Assembly: GCA_029237695.1 (NCBI GenBank)
Contig: CM055265.1
Coordinates: forward strand, 47,243,056 to 47,307,055
Origin: Conchocele bisecta
Lineage: Eukaryota > Mollusca > Bivalvia > Lucinida > Thyasiridae
DNA length: 64,000 nt
Direction of reading: 5' to 3'
A program made the position numbers and the translations under genes. The notes under the pieces were generated by a model. It saw only the letters and a program-made list of their open reading frames with translations, searched no databases and had not been told where the DNA came from. Shown one piece after another: positions 39,442-52,138 of this stretch (positions are counted from its first letter, which is position 1; the number at the start of each line of letters is the position of its first letter).

Positions 39442-41050
39442 TACTTGCAACCGTATCTTGAAATAAGAAACAATATATACTTGCAATCATATCAGAGCGA
39501 ATTTGCATACCAATATTGTATTTAGGTATATAATTATTCTAATACATTGGGTATGTATTTAGACACATGTTTCAATCGCATTAGTCCAAGGTGACCACCA
39601 AATATCATATTACCTGATAACTAACTTGTGTAGTAAATAGCTTATGTAATTACACCTTGATATACACCATTAGACAGTATCGGCAATAACGTAAGTCTAA
39701 TATGGCCGTCGGATATGAATATAGTACTTTATAATAGCAATACAATTATATTATAATATAAGATTTAAACTCGTGCATTCAGTTAGATATTTTGATATTG
39801 TTTTGTCTTGTCTTGTCATTCCATAGCAGCATTCATACTTCTATTGTTGGCAGGGAGATATATTGTACTTTACAATATACTTCAAGGACTTCCCAATTTG
39901 TAAAAACACCAGATGTCGTCGTTTATATTATTGGCTCCAAAAACGCAAATGCTCTATGTGATTTACTGTGCAACATCGCATGAAATGGCTCCTCTAGATA
40001 GTGTCATTAACAACTTGAGTGTCTGGATATAGCAATTGAATAAGTACAAATGGATGATACGTCTATATATTTCTGTCACAATCGGTGACTACGTATAATA
40101 ACATAGTTCAGCCATCCAGTAGCTTATTCGTTTCTGGCTACCATTACGTGCTTTCAACCTACTTAGTACAACCACATAGCTGATATTATTGGCCACATGT
40201 TTTCTTTCTGTGAAAGTAGTCAAGTTTCCACAAAGCGGCTGTATGCACATGATGGTTGATGTACACCTGTGAATGCATATGATATGTAAAAACTAAGAAA
40301 TGACGCCATCAGTATACATAAATGTGGATCAAAGAAAACAACCGTAATCACAAATATAATAATTCCGAGAAGAACATGGATATGCTATATATTATATACC
40401 ACAGGTAGGACACAGCTAATACAAATGTAATTGATATTATATGACAGACACCCTAGTTGTGTCACTACTAAATACTCGCGGTAACAAAAACGATTATAGT
40501 ACATGCAGACAGCAATACACAACCATATATAGAACGTGACAAACTTCAAGGTACCATAATATGGATATGAGGCATAGAGTATTCACGCAATTTAATAGAC
40601 TAATATGAAAATACTGTTTGTGTCATCATAATTATATCATTGTTTTCTTATAGTTATATTTACAATATTAGCTTTCAATTACGGAAACCGATACATTTTG
40701 TGTAATTAATGTCTTTTTGTGTACAGTATACATGCATTAATCATTTTTGATTCATCATTGCCTTGTATAATACTGTCCTTTTCACTTATGATGGAGAGGT
40801 GTGCGGGAGAAATTATATGGTGTCTAATCAGGTTCAACCACCCAACTGGACTGTTTTGACAATACCAAAGCGGCATCCTTGTTGTCATGTCTTCGTGTAC
40901 TGCACTTCAATATGATTGTTTTTTTAATGTTGGGACTGTTGGGTAATAGTTGTTGTTATCTTTATATACGTCTGCCATGTATATAAGTATCTAGAGATAT
41001 ATTTACTTACTAATCCTAGTAATTATATGCAATTTGTTCAATATAAGGCA
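39442..41050. other. Middle of the large fold-back; nothing coding seen
   Basis: AT-rich, with isolated diverged copies of the arm unit (near 39590 and 39697). No open frame with a recognisable domain. Confidence 0.4.
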
Positions 41051-42179
41051 ACATTATTTTTATATTTGGCGGCCATCTATGATTTTCTGCTATTGGTAGT
41101 TTATCTAATGTATTCCTAATAGTAGTAAAAACGTTCATAGCATACATAACTTCAGTACTTGTATTCCAATTTACTACGATATGACATCGATGTGCAATTT
41201 ATATACTTAATTATTATTCTCTGTGATGATCGTCAATGGGATAATTTCTGTATATATGGCGGCCATCTTGGACTTTCGCTATTCACAAAATGTGTCTAGT
41301 TACTATCAAATTTACTGTAGCGCCTTATCATGCCAATCATATCCAAGATTTAGTATTACATGTTGTTTTCATATGGGAGTGTACGTGGGAGCAGTCATAT
41401 GCAAAATATCATGTTACGTTTTAGGCGGCCATGTTGGATTTTTACCATTAACAGTGAATTGAAATTTAGTGTTGATCACTTATCTCGATAAGTCAAGTAA
41501 ATCCACTTTATGCTGTTAATGTATGCTAATACCTCATGTGGAAATAACTATATATGACACACTATAACTGTTTGGAAGCCATTTTGGATTTATGCATATT
41601 TCTCAAAATGATCAAAGATGACATAGTGTCATCAGTCGGATTCTTGATGTTGATGATCTGGGCAATCAAAATCGCCAATAATTTTTTTTATTTTATTCAA
41701 AATAAAGTTAAGCTCCTGCATGGAACGTGCCATACACTTGGCTGCCAGACTATTTGACATCTGAGCGGGAAACCCCCACATACGTCAATCGATTTCATTG
41801 GTCGGTTACTTTGCAGATTTCCGATATTGTACCTCGGAAAAAAAAATGGCGACGGTAATAAACTGAACGTGTTATGCACGCTGTTTTTCAAAGAAATGTT
41901 GAGAAATAACTAGTAAGGAAAGTAGTTGCATACAAATTATGAATGAAATTTGGTGTATTAATATTATTTAAACGTATTGTCGGATGATTTCGGTATCGTA
42001 CAGTTCACAAAGTGTCAAAATTATGCGCGTATTCGTATCGAGTATTCGAGTTTATATTTCGCTATGTGACCCAATGGGATGGAAGCCAGTCTCTATAGCA
42101 AAGAAAATAATAAATGAAAAAAGTAAGATAATGAAAAATAGAAGTTAAACATGATATAGAGACATGGCATGTTAGTCTA

Positions 42180-42262
42180 GGCGAGTGCCTGTAGAAAGTA
42201 CTCGACCGCCACAAAAAGCACTCACCATGGCGAGCTGGGCGAGTGAAATTTCAAAGGTGTTT
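42180..42262 (-). mobile_element. Family F end fragment
   Basis: Complement of the first 85 bp of the copy at 62346: ggcgagtgcctgtagaaagt, actcgaccgccacaaaaagc, ccatggcgagctgggcgag. A SINE head scrap (gtgtttaacggtccg) follows. Confidence 0.75.
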
Positions 42263-42303
42263 AACGGTCCGTCATTGTCAACAGCTATGGTCGTTTTAGG
42301 CCA

Positions 42304-43770
42304 GGTATGGAAACAATTACATCAGATCCTAAAAGGAAACAAAAAGTGTACCCCACCCACTACGTTTAAAATTATGATACAGCAAAAATGAATCTGAAAA
42401 TTCGAAGTGGAAAGAAGACTTACATCAAAATTGTACGGTAACGTAAAGTTCTGAGACGAAATTTCTGCATCTCTCAATAAATTATCACCATTATGTGTGG
42501 CAAATGAGCCTGTAAAAGCAGGCTCAAACGATGAATGTTTCACACCGCATATATCTGCGAGAGCCATTCTGTTGTTGTTGTTGTAAATTTTGTGAAAAAC
42601 AGAATTGGCTATCTGCACGAGATATTTTAATTTTAGAAGCCACCTTTGTCAAGTCGTCCACTAATATACTCGTCGCTTATGGGTCAATTCGTGCACTATT
42701 ATAGGCAAGGTTAAAACAAACAACTTTTTTTTATTTTTGTAAGCAATAGTATTTGATAATATGAACTAAATGCTGAAAACCGCATGTAAAAATAACAAAT
42801 ATTAATTTTAATTGTCTGAAATATGCACGTTCCACTATTACGTCATCAATGAACAATTAGGTTTTATCTGTATTTATATTAAGTCTAAGTGATTTTTTTC
42901 TCGTTATTTTATTACATGAACTTGATCATTTATGATGAAATAAAATTAAAAATGTAAAAAAAGTTTTTATTTAATTAACACATTTTTTATTGCGAAAAAA
43001 ATGCATAAATTTGCATACAATTATGAAAACTTGCAAAACTTTTGATCGGATTATAATTTGTGCATGGGTTTTCTGCATGTGGTTTGTATTGTCATTATCT
43101 ATAAGTTTACAAACCATAATTTAAAATTTATTTCATCCAATAAAGTCTCTCCTATTTTCACAATTCATATGGATGCTGTGGAACATACTTTTGCATAAGA
43201 AAAATTCAGTCTCGTCGTGTCCCCCGATATTGTTTACCGTGTTTACGTAACGTGGCCAAAATGTTCAATGTTTCATTTTAAATGCTACAAATATGTCGAA
43301 AACTGGAGTTAAACACAAACACATGTTTTTCGAGCGGAAATGGGCAGTAATGAATCAGGATTTGCAAATAAACTGTGTCCAGGAGGTCCAACGTGTTTGG
43401 ATATATGGCTTTGTTAAGCCCGTCGAAAAGGTATAATACGGCTTCAACAATGGCGCCGAATGGAGTACAAACGACCACGTTGTGGCTTAATTGCTGAACA
43501 CTATTTATGTATTTCAATTGTCTAAAATAAAAAGATATTGCATAAAATGTAATTTTTGTCAATGTAAAGTTAGGGGGTCATTTTTTAACATAAACTTATC
43601 CATTTGAGGATGACACTGTAAAGGCAACACTACTGAATTAGCAGTTACAATCCGTATTCAGCCTTAAGTCCACACTATCACTGAAGTCACTCTGCTAAAA
43701 TGAACATGCAATACTATGTTGACAAAGACAAACAGAGGTCTGCTGATCACGGCTAACACAGCAGAATACC
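42304..43770. other. No feature recognised
   Basis: Very AT-rich. Short frames on both strands (for example 43278-43562 minus) have no recognisable domain. No repeat shared with the rest of the window was noticed. Confidence 0.35.
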
Positions 43771-43771
43771 A

Positions 43772-43912
43772 GACATCGAGATTTCAATCAATGGCATAGA
43801 TAAACCCATACGAAACCTCAACACATACAAAGCATCTGGCCCTGCTCAGCTTACACAAATTGTCCTGAAAGACATTATGCAATTAATCTTCCGAAAATCA
43901 CTCAACAGTGGA
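43772..43912 (+). pseudogene. LINE reverse transcriptase fragment (fingers region)
   Basis: The frame reads DIEISINGIDKPIRNLNTYK, then ASGPAQLTQIVLKDIM, the typical LINE motif LLxxLNxxKASGPDxIxxxxLK just before the RT core. Asp of GPD is replaced by Ala. Nothing upstream or downstream continues it. It may come from a different LINE clade than the element at 44238. Confidence 0.65.
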
Positions 43913-44039
43913 ACAGTACTTATTTTCTGTCCACTTATTTTATTACCGTCATGCTGTCCCAGTTTATCAGAAAAAAATGTATTGTAACAATATGTTTTAC
44001 TGTTTTCTAAGTACTTTGAACGATTGCACTAATGTCAAT

Positions 44040-44215
44040 ATTAACAATGAATACAACTAATGAGAAAATATACAGAGCCATGCAATGAATTGGTGATCGG
44101 AAAAGTGCAGATCCAGTTCAGACTATGCGGATATACAGGCTGAACTGGTTCTACACTGGTCGCAAACGCCCTATAAGCCCCGTATAAGCCCCGTGTTGTG
44201 TTTGGCTTATTGCAC
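44040..44215. repeat. L repeat
   Basis: cagatccagttcagactatg and its partial complement ggctgaactggttctacact, then cgccctataagccccgtat (with a short duplication) match the L consensus. It lies between the two LINE fragments. Confidence 0.6.
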
Positions 44216-44237
44216 CTTCTCAGTCGCAATTGGAGCT

Positions 44238-45678
44238 GTCACATCATTGTACAGTTCTGTATCGTCATGTGTGCGTGTGAATGGTTTTAAAACTGATAGT
44301 TTCAGTGTCACTACTGGATTGAGACAAGGATGTAGTCTAGCTATCACCTTTATTATTCAATCTTTATATTAATGATCTTGCACTGAAAATGGCTGCTCTG
44401 GGAAAAGGTGTCTGTATAGAAGATGAACTTGTTGCCATTGTATTATATGCTGATGATGTTTTCTTAATTGCAGATAATGAACGTGACTTACAATGTATGC
44501 TGGATTTGTTGTATGACTGGAGCAAAGCCAATTATATGTGTGTTAATAGTAATAAAAGTAACATTGTACATTTTAGACCAAAATCCGCATCAAGAAGCGC
44601 ACATACTTTTTTATGTGGTGATACAAGTTTAAACACTGTTGATAAATATACATATCTTGGACTTGTACTAGATGAATATCTTGACTATAATGTTACTGCC
44701 AAAATGGTTGCACAGAGTGCAGGCAGAGCCCTCGGTCTTATCATTGCAAAGTCTAAGTACATTGGTGGTATGCCGTATGATGTTTTCACTAAACTGTATG
44801 ATTCAATAGTATGGCCTGTTATAGCTTATGGGGCAGCAGTATGGGGATATAGATCATTCTCATGTATCGATGCTGCATAGTATAGAGCTATGCGTTTTTA
44901 TATGGGCGTGGGAAAGTATACACCCAGTGCTGCTGTCTCCGGTGATATGGCATGGTTACCAGCTATCATCCGACAGTGGAAATGTATTGCCAACCTCTGG
45001 AGTCGTTGTGTAAATATGAGTGTAGACAGAATTAATAAGATAATTTTTAATTGGTGTCATAGCGTTAATAGCAGGCAGTGTCAAAATTGGTGTTACACTG
45101 TTATCAAACATTTTAATAATTTTCAACTTAATCAATACTTAAATGTTGATACATTTATTGCTAAAACGGCACTTTTAGGAGATCTAGTTACGACAATGAT
45201 GCACAAATACGTTGTTGAATGGCATGACCGTATTAACAGTAATAGCAGCATACGGGGTCAAGGGGGTAATAAACTCAGATCTTGTTGTAAGTTCAAAAAT
45301 AACTTCGAAACAGAACCATATTGCAAGCTCTTGATTCCATTTAAGCACAGATCAGCTTTTGCCAAGTTTCGCTGTGGGGTTGCTCCCATTAGACTGGAAA
45401 CCGGACGATACAAAAATATTGCCCTGGATGAAAGGCTGTGTATATTTTGCAATGCTAATACTGTGGAAACGGAAAAGCATGTGCTTTTATAATGTGATTT
45501 GTACATTGATCTTAGAACTGTATTGTTCGATAAAGCTTGCAACATTGTTCCGGATTTCTTGAACTTGTTTGATATCGATAAGTTTGTCATCTTATTTTCT
45601 AATGGTGATATCATGAAAGAATGTGCCAAAACTTGTTTCAATATTTTAAAAAGAAGGTGTGGTTTTCTTTATAGATGA
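44238..45678 (+). pseudogene. Non-LTR retrotransposon ORF2, 3' part (RT palm to C-terminus)
   Basis: The frame opens SSCVRVNGFKTDSFSVTTGL, then RQGCSL. A 4-bp gcta microduplication shifts the frame, and PLLFNLYINDLALKM follows. The catalytic motif YADD is at 44446-44457. Then come VNSNKSNIVHFRP, YTYLGLVLDEYLDYNVTAK, WPVIAYGAAVWG and MRFYMGVGKYTPSAAVSGDM. Near the end LCIFCNANTVETEKHVLL plus C suggests a CCHC-type knuckle. Two in-frame stops, TAG at 44878-44880 (probably from CAG) and TAA at 45490-45492, interrupt one continuous frame ending at TGA 45676-45678. The endonuclease and RT N-terminus are missing (5' truncation). It belongs to a LINE type common in bivalves; I cannot fix the clade. 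Confidence 0.85.
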
Positions 45679-46060
45679 TCAATATACCGTACGTTAGGTC
45701 TTATTCATTTAACCATGTCTTATAGTGTAAATATTGTACTATATTTATGAATGATTGTGTCTATGTTTATCATGTGTTTTAGTGTACGGGTACGTCATAG
45801 TCATGATACACGCAGCAGGTTACATGTAGTTTGTGCATGTGCGTTATAGCATGTATGAGATGCTGGTGTCACGAACACGTTATATAACTGTATGTACATA
45901 TTACCCATGTATTCATATTCATTTGTGTATGTGGCAAAACACATGTTTTATAGTGAGTGTAGTCTCTTGTAATTCTTATAGAATGGCGATGTACTATTTT
46001 ACTGTATCTATATTATATTATCTTATGTGTGTACATTGATGAGACTTTAATAAACAAATA
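45679..46060 (+). other. Probable LINE 3' untranslated region
   Basis: Follows the ORF2 end. Ends gagactttaataaacaaatat, with AATAAA near 46050. AT-rich and without a frame. Confidence 0.5.
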
Positions 46061-46630
46061 TATAAGTACAACGGATGTTGACACAATATTCAAACAACAC
46101 CCCACCCCCGTGGCAATTAGGGAGACTAATTTTCCCACTGCTGTCACCCCGGGCTTTCCTCAATTGACCCCATGTACAGCATTACTTCATTGTAAGTGGA
46201 CAATGGCCTACAAGAATGACGTTATGACAGTTTGACCTGCATAGCACCAGATACATCTATGCACCTGACAGCTCTGATATGTCCGGTCAAATCCCACCCT
46301 TAAATATGAGCCGAACCGAAAAAACTCTGATAAGTGTCTACTCTGTTGCCCGTCTGATTTAGCATTATATATATATACACATAGTATACATGCATCTTAA
46401 TATATAGAAATAAGATATTTTTGTATCAGGACTATTTAGATTTTTGATACATAGTTTAGTGTGTGCATTACGGAAGATGGATGAAAAGCTAGATTAATTA
46501 TTGTTTTATTTAATGGAATACAATATTGGCTGTGTATTAATAACTATACACTACATGAAAGATAGATCATTATAAATTAAAATAAAAATGCATTTGTTTT
46601 ATATGAAATCCTGCAATTAAGCGCAAATAA
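46061..46630. other. No feature recognised
   Basis: Separates two LINE remnants. The part just before 46631 may be the 5' untranslated region of the second. Confidence 0.3.
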
Positions 46631-47394
46631 ATGATTATAATTCCTGAGGCAGTGTATAAGGTACTAACTGAGCATAAAACTGAGGCCTGCATATATATGT
46701 GTCCAAGTTGCAGACCATCACTGCCAACATTAAATGATATGAACACAACATTGAAAGAAATTAAAGTGTCTACTACAGAAAGATTTGACTTAATAGAGGA
46801 TAGGGTAAATGACTTAGAGGTTAATATGCATACTTTGGTCAAGGAGGAATCTAGCACTATGAAAACGGCCATCACCAAATCACTTGTTGAAAAGAAATTG
46901 AAGGACAGGGATAAACTAGTCAAACGGAATGTAATTTGATATTTTGGGGCCTATCGGAGAGCGATAGTGGTGAATCAGCAGAGAGAAAAGAGTATGATAC
47001 AAAATTAGCAACAGACATTTGCAAGATCACCGGTGTTAAGGAAGCCATCCTTTCACAAGTAATAAGATTAGGAGCTAGACCAAAATTAGGAGAAACGAGC
47101 AACAAAGTTAGAGGAATGTTGATTAAATTTGCGAATAAGGGTCAGAAGCGGGATGTTCTGATGGGGAGCAAGAATTTGAAAACCGCAACAGATGTTACGA
47201 TGCGAAAAGTTTTTATTAGTCGCGATTTGACCCAAGACCAAAGGAAAGACTACAAAGAAAAGATTGTAAAAGTGAAACAGACATTTAAAGAAAGGACAGA
47301 TAATGGTGAAACGGACATTGAGATAAGGAGATTGGGAATTGTAAAAAGAGAGGACAGTGACAGAAGGTGGAGCCACAGCGAGTGTGGACTCTAG
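46631..47394 (+). pseudogene. CR1-like LINE ORF1 with one frameshift
   Basis: The first frame (46631-46939) has CIYMCPSCRPSLPTL, a remnant of a PHD-type zinc finger, then a probable coiled coil (STTERFDLIEDRVNDLEVNM). The second frame (to 47394) reads IFWGLSESDSGESAERKEYD and VRGMLIKFANKGQKRDVLMG, typical of the RRM-like RNA-binding part of ORF1 proteins. The two frames join at 46935-46939, where one base is out of register. The protein would bind element RNA for transposition. It is closely followed by ORF2. Confidence 0.75.
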
Positions 47395-47463
47395 TGAGAG
47401 TGACGAGGACTCGTCCTCGTCTACTCCCTTTCAGTAGACCTTTTACAAGTGATTTTATTGTAA

Positions 47464-49205
47464 ATGTACAAAGTGATACTTGTTGTACATGTTTTACTGA
47501 CAAATTGTGATTCACTTGTAAATAAAAGAGATGAACTATTACATCTCATTCAGGATGGAAATGCTGAAGTTATAATTCTCACTGAGACTTTTCCTAAGAA
47601 CTATAGATTTGCTCTAAATAAGGCCGAATTTGTATTACAAGGATATGAACTGTATACCAAGTCATTTGAACAGGGTAGGGGTGTGATCATTTGTATTCAT
47701 GAAACATTATCTGCCTCATTAGTGGAAACATTGACATTTAGTAACTTTAGTGAATCAGTTTGGTGCGAGGTGAAATTAAGAGACAACGGTAGACTATTAA
47801 TAGGTTGTATTTATAGAAGCCCTAATTCAACGAGTGAGAATAATAAGAACTTGAATATTTTGGTTAAATCAGCGTTAGAAATGGGTCACTCACATATACT
47901 TATCGCAGGAGATTTTAATTACAAGGACATTAATTGGCATGAGATGACCAGTCCAGTTAGTATTGAAAGTGACACTTCAATTTTCATAGAAAACATAAGA
48001 GACACATATCTAACTCAGCATATTGTGGAACCGACTAGATTTAGGAACAATCAGCAGGAAAGTTGTGTTCATTTGGTATTCACAAATGAAGAAATGATGT
48101 TGGAAAATATAAAGTATTTACCTAGTGTGGGATGCAGTGACCATGCAGTTATAGCATTTGACTATGTGTGCTATGTTCCTGTGGAAATCAAGAGTACTCA
48201 GCGACCACATTTCTTTAAGGGTGACTATGGAGCGATGGGTGAGGCTCTTGAAGACCATGATCGGACATTTACGGAAATGAACACTATTGTTGAGTTATGG
48301 GATAGCTTCACTACTTACGTGAATACTTTAATTGACCAATATGTACCATTGTTAAAGTGTAAAGGTTCTTATAGAAAATATTGGATGAATAAGGACACAG
48401 CGGAAGAGGTAGACAAGAAAAAAAGAGTATGGACAAGATGTAGAAATTTCAAAAGTGTTAATAATTGGGAAAATTATATCCAAGCAAAGAATACTGCCAC
48501 CAATACCATAAGAAATGCGAAACGTAACTATGAAAAATCTATTGCATCAAGGATAAAGGATGAACCGAAACTATTCTGGACACTTGTTAGGTCAAAAACA
48601 AAAAAGAAGGACAGAATAGGTGACTTAATGAAGGAAGACGACGCACTAACAGGTACGAATCAAGAAAAAGCGGAGGTGCTGAATCTGTTCTTTAGCAGTG
48701 TTTTTACTAGGGAAGACACCCAAAATATTCCTGAAATAAATGAGAGACAATTCTCATCAGAATTTAACGATTTCACTATCTGAATCACCAGGACCCGATG
48801 GAATTCATTGTAAACTAATATATGAGTTGAGACAACAATTATGTATTCCAATGACATACATCTTTAATAGATCTATGCAGACAGGTGAAGTTCCTGCACT
48901 ATGGAAGTTAGCAAATATCTCACCAATATTTAAAAAAAAGGGAATAAAAAGATGGCGGAAAATTATAGACCAGTGAGCCTTACATGTATGATTTGTAAAA
49001 TCTTAGAATCGATTATAAGAGACAAAATTACAGAACATATGGACAATAATTATACTCAGAGCACCAATTCGGGTTCAGGAGTGGTAATTCTTGTGTTACA
49101 CAGTTGCTTCAAGTATTTGAAGAATTGTCAAGTGCAATGGACGAACATGAACATATAGACGTGATCCTTACCTTCTAACATGGTTATCATACAAAGGGAG
49201 TAAAT
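47464..49205 (+). pseudogene. CR1-like LINE ORF2: endonuclease and broken reverse transcriptase
   Basis: The first 440 codons are open (47464-48783). AP-endonuclease motifs: TNCDS (Asn14), ILTET (Glu41), GDFNYKDINW (Asp150, Asn152), SDHAVI (Asp226, His227), so the catalytic residues are all present. The RT part starts after a linker: SPGPDGIHCKLIYEL, SMQTGEVPALWKLANISPIF, then AENYRPVSLTCMICKILES and FGFRSGNSCVTQLLQ. At least three frameshifts occur (about 48770, 48945 in an A run, 49065). After DVI (49162) the text jumps to LTWLSYKGSK, so about 90 bp is deleted. The YADD region and 3' end are absent. Confidence 0.85.
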
Positions 49206-49490
49206 TATTTGATCAGGAACTATACTGGTCATATCCAGAAATATAGTATATATTATATAATGTCACTACAATATTAATTAATACATACTATATGTATAAA
49301 ATTGACTTATATTCATATAATCAATGCGGCAATTAGCTTTCTTGTCATATTACAGTGACATTAATATTTATCGAATGTATACATGTACTTTAATATATGT
49401 CTCATTTGCATTTTTTTCCCGCCGCATCAGGCTGATCTGTGTCTACACTGGTCGATACGGTGTCACGTCTGTAGCCACAGTCAGTAGCAT
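49206..49490. other. No feature recognised
   Basis: AT-rich spacer. A short L-like phrase (atcaggctgatctgtgtctacactgg) is at 49425-49452. Confidence 0.35.
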
Positions 49491-49494
49491 ACGG

Positions 49495-51210
49495 GTGTTT
49501 TGCAGAGTTACTGCCCGCAACTAATTTATCGTTCACTGAAATGGACTCGTCCATGAATGATTGCTATCACTCAATATATTTGGACTCTTCCATGAACAAT
49601 TGCTATAATAATTTGTATTTCTTATATTTAAGGGTGGGAATTGGCTCGATGACCTTCCATACCCGGACATATAAGTCCATAAAAGCCGAATTTTGAGGTC
49701 TTTTATGTGATATATGTATGTGCAGGGCGGACAGATGTGTATAAATGTGTGCCGAAATGGGACACTGCTTAGGTCCAATACGGTCCTGTAATTCCGCGCA
49801 GTGTCCCGGTGCACGGGATGCGGGAAGAAGAGAGGGGGTAACTGGGTAGAACCTGGCACCGGTGATGCAGAGCAAAACGGGTCCCAGGTAGAACCAATCC
49901 ACCCCTGGCGGCACTTGACACACAAGTTGGTGCCATATAATCGGTAAAGACATGTGACACTCATTCACCGAGCTGCAACAGCCCGGCTGTGCCTCAGCAA
50001 GCCGGGGCCGGACGCCAGCAGGAGATGAGAGCAGCATTCAGTTGAGCACGAGTATAACCTAGCGATGATATATTATACTGACCCGGAGTTTTATTCCAAC
50101 GAGTTCGAATATGATAAAAAAAAAGCCTATCAGACGTCGCCTGTTGCGGTGGTAATACGCGGGATCAGTGGCACCCGGCGGTCCGTGTTACCAGGGTCCG
50201 TCAAGTGCCACCGTACCACCGCTACCACACCACAGCCTAATATAGTAAGAATACTTGGATGCGATTACTAATGGCGATTACTAATGGTGCATACTTGTGG
50301 CAAACTCGTAATCTGTTTGGGACCACTTTCTAACACCACGTTCTCTAACAAAACTTCATCCAGCACCACCAAAGTAACTGCAGATGGAAATAAATCGGTT
50401 CCCCAGACCAGTGGCAAACTAATAATCTGTTTGAAAACGCACTGGTCCCACCATTCTTTCCTAACGGTTCTACATAAATGTCTCCATGTAAACCTGAAGC
50501 AATGCTTCAACGCAGAAGAAGAATAGTAATACTAATAAGAATATGATCTTTTCTCACCATCTCGGCAGAGAGAACAACAGGCGACTGACTTCATAAATAT
50601 AGCTCGTGCTCAACAGAATACCACCCACACCGAGCCCACCCAGCCCCGACTTACCTTAGCACATATCCAGGCCGCCACAATCCAGCGAATAAGAATAACA
50701 CAATGGAAATACGAGTTAATTTCCAATAGTTAAGATGGCCGCCGCCGGTAACCTTGAGATAATTACCGACCGATAAAAACACGACCTGCTCAGTCCAAGG
50801 TCGCCGTTAGAGTCCTCTTGCTATAATGATTACTATCACTCAATATATTTGGACTCATCCATGGACACTTGCTATAATATTATAACTCAACGGAAGAATT
50901 GCTATAATAATTCTTCCGTTGAGTTATAATATTATAGCAAGTGTCCATGGATGAGTCCAAATTTATTGAGTGATAGTAATCATTCATGGAGGAGTCCATT
51001 TCAGTGAACGATAACTTAGTTGCGGGCTGTAACATAATTGGATTCTTCCGCCCGGGACACTGCGCGGAATTACAGGACCGACTTGGACCTAAGCAGCATC
51101 AACATATATCGCATAAAACACTTTCGGCCTGTTTGGACTTAAATGTCCGGGTATGGAAGGTCTTCGAGTCAATTGTCACTCAATTCCCACCCTTAACTAT
51201 AAGCTAAATG
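49495..51210. repeat. Rearranged inverted repeats
   Basis: Block a (49507-49610: gcagagttactgcccgcaac, ttcactgaaatggactcg) is inverted at 50930-51032. Block b (49630-49820: aagggtgggaattgg, ccttccatacccggacat, ctgtaattccgcgcagtgtc) is inverted at 51040-51205. The order is a, b, a', b', not nested. Apparent proteins at 49533-50037 fall in block b and are unlikely to be real. Confidence 0.7.
50822..50985. repeat. Long nearly perfect palindrome
   Basis: The left arm includes gattactatcactcaatata, ggactcatccatggacactt, gctataatattataactcaa. The right arm is the complement, meeting at about 50904 in ggaagaattgctataataattcttcc. It is part of block a' above. Confidence 0.85.
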
Positions 51211-51580
51211 AAAATGGATCCTTCCATGAGCGATTACTATAATAACTCAATAGAATTTGATCCTTTCATGAGCGATTAATATAATAACTTAACCTAGTTT
51301 GACTCTCAATGTGCGATTATTATTATGACTCTATAGAATTTGACCCGTCCGTGAGCGATTACTATAATGACTCGACCTACATTGACTCTCAATGAGCTAT
51401 TGCTATAATGACTTAACCTAGCTTGTTTCTCAGTGAGCGATTATTTTTATGACTCGATAGAAATTGACCCGTCCATAACCCAGTTTGGCTCCCAGTGAGC
51501 GATTATTATAATGACTCAATATAATTTGACCAGCCCATGACCTAGTTTGACTCTCAATGAGCGATTAATATAATCAATGA
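51200..51580 (+). repeat. Degenerate short tandem repeat
   Basis: Six to eight copies of a roughly 40-60-bp phrase: gagcgatta(t/c)tataat(g/a)actc followed by cctagtttgactctcaatg or agaatttgacccgtccatg. It repeats the gctataatgactc theme of 49540-49620. Directly after it, aatac(a/g)gactgagactcg(t/g)g occurs twice (51600-51655). Confidence 0.7.
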
Positions 51581-52138
51581 TTTAGGGTATATGTTTAGCA
51601 ATACAGACTGAGACTCGTGTGGTGGTGTTCAACAATACGGACTGAGACTCGGGTGGTGGTGGTGTTGAACAATACAGACTAATATAGCTAGTACACCACT
51701 GCCTGCGTTATTCTTGACGATATTTGTCAATTTCTTTATTACAAAATACTTACACATTGTGCTTGAAACCAAGCAGCTTGATTGGCTCAGCCTGAGGTGG
51801 TGTACATGTACAGAGGGGGGAAGTGTTATTTAGATCTATTATTTTTTCAGTAATAATATCTATCGTTTTGTAAGGAAAAACAGGATGTACAAAACAAACA
51901 CATCGGAGGGGGTGAGAGGGGGCATACCCCAGACCCCAACCCCACCCCCCACCCCCGACCACCAACTCGCCGCGGTTCACGCGTCTGCTGGTGCAAAGTT
52001 AGGGCTGAACTTATTCTCTCAAGGCTGGGGAGAACCTTGATCAAGTACCTGCCAATATCGCCCCGCCCTCATACAGGTTGGAGTAGGCAGCCAACAAAGA
52101 TGTGGCGACGAATTTACGCCTAGATGTACATAGCTTTA

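Larger units (their letters stand above)
37470..41725. mobile_element. 4.25-kb fold-back with sub-repeated arms
   Basis: The left arm (37470-37959) and right arm (about 41050-41725) are diverged inverted copies. ggggcttaacttcgttttga and agaatccgactgat at the left match the complement of the right arm in the same order. Each arm repeats a 130-190-bp unit containing aagatggc(c)gcc: 37618, 37770, 37923 at the left; the complement at 41067, 41258, 41430, 41575 at the right. The middle is AT-rich without coding. An unrelated element (37960-39441) interrupts the left side. Confidence 0.65.

Noticed and set aside
49533..50037. Overlapping 143-144-residue frames on the minus strand
   Set aside because: They lie in an inverted repeat block, overlap each other in different frames and show no family motif.
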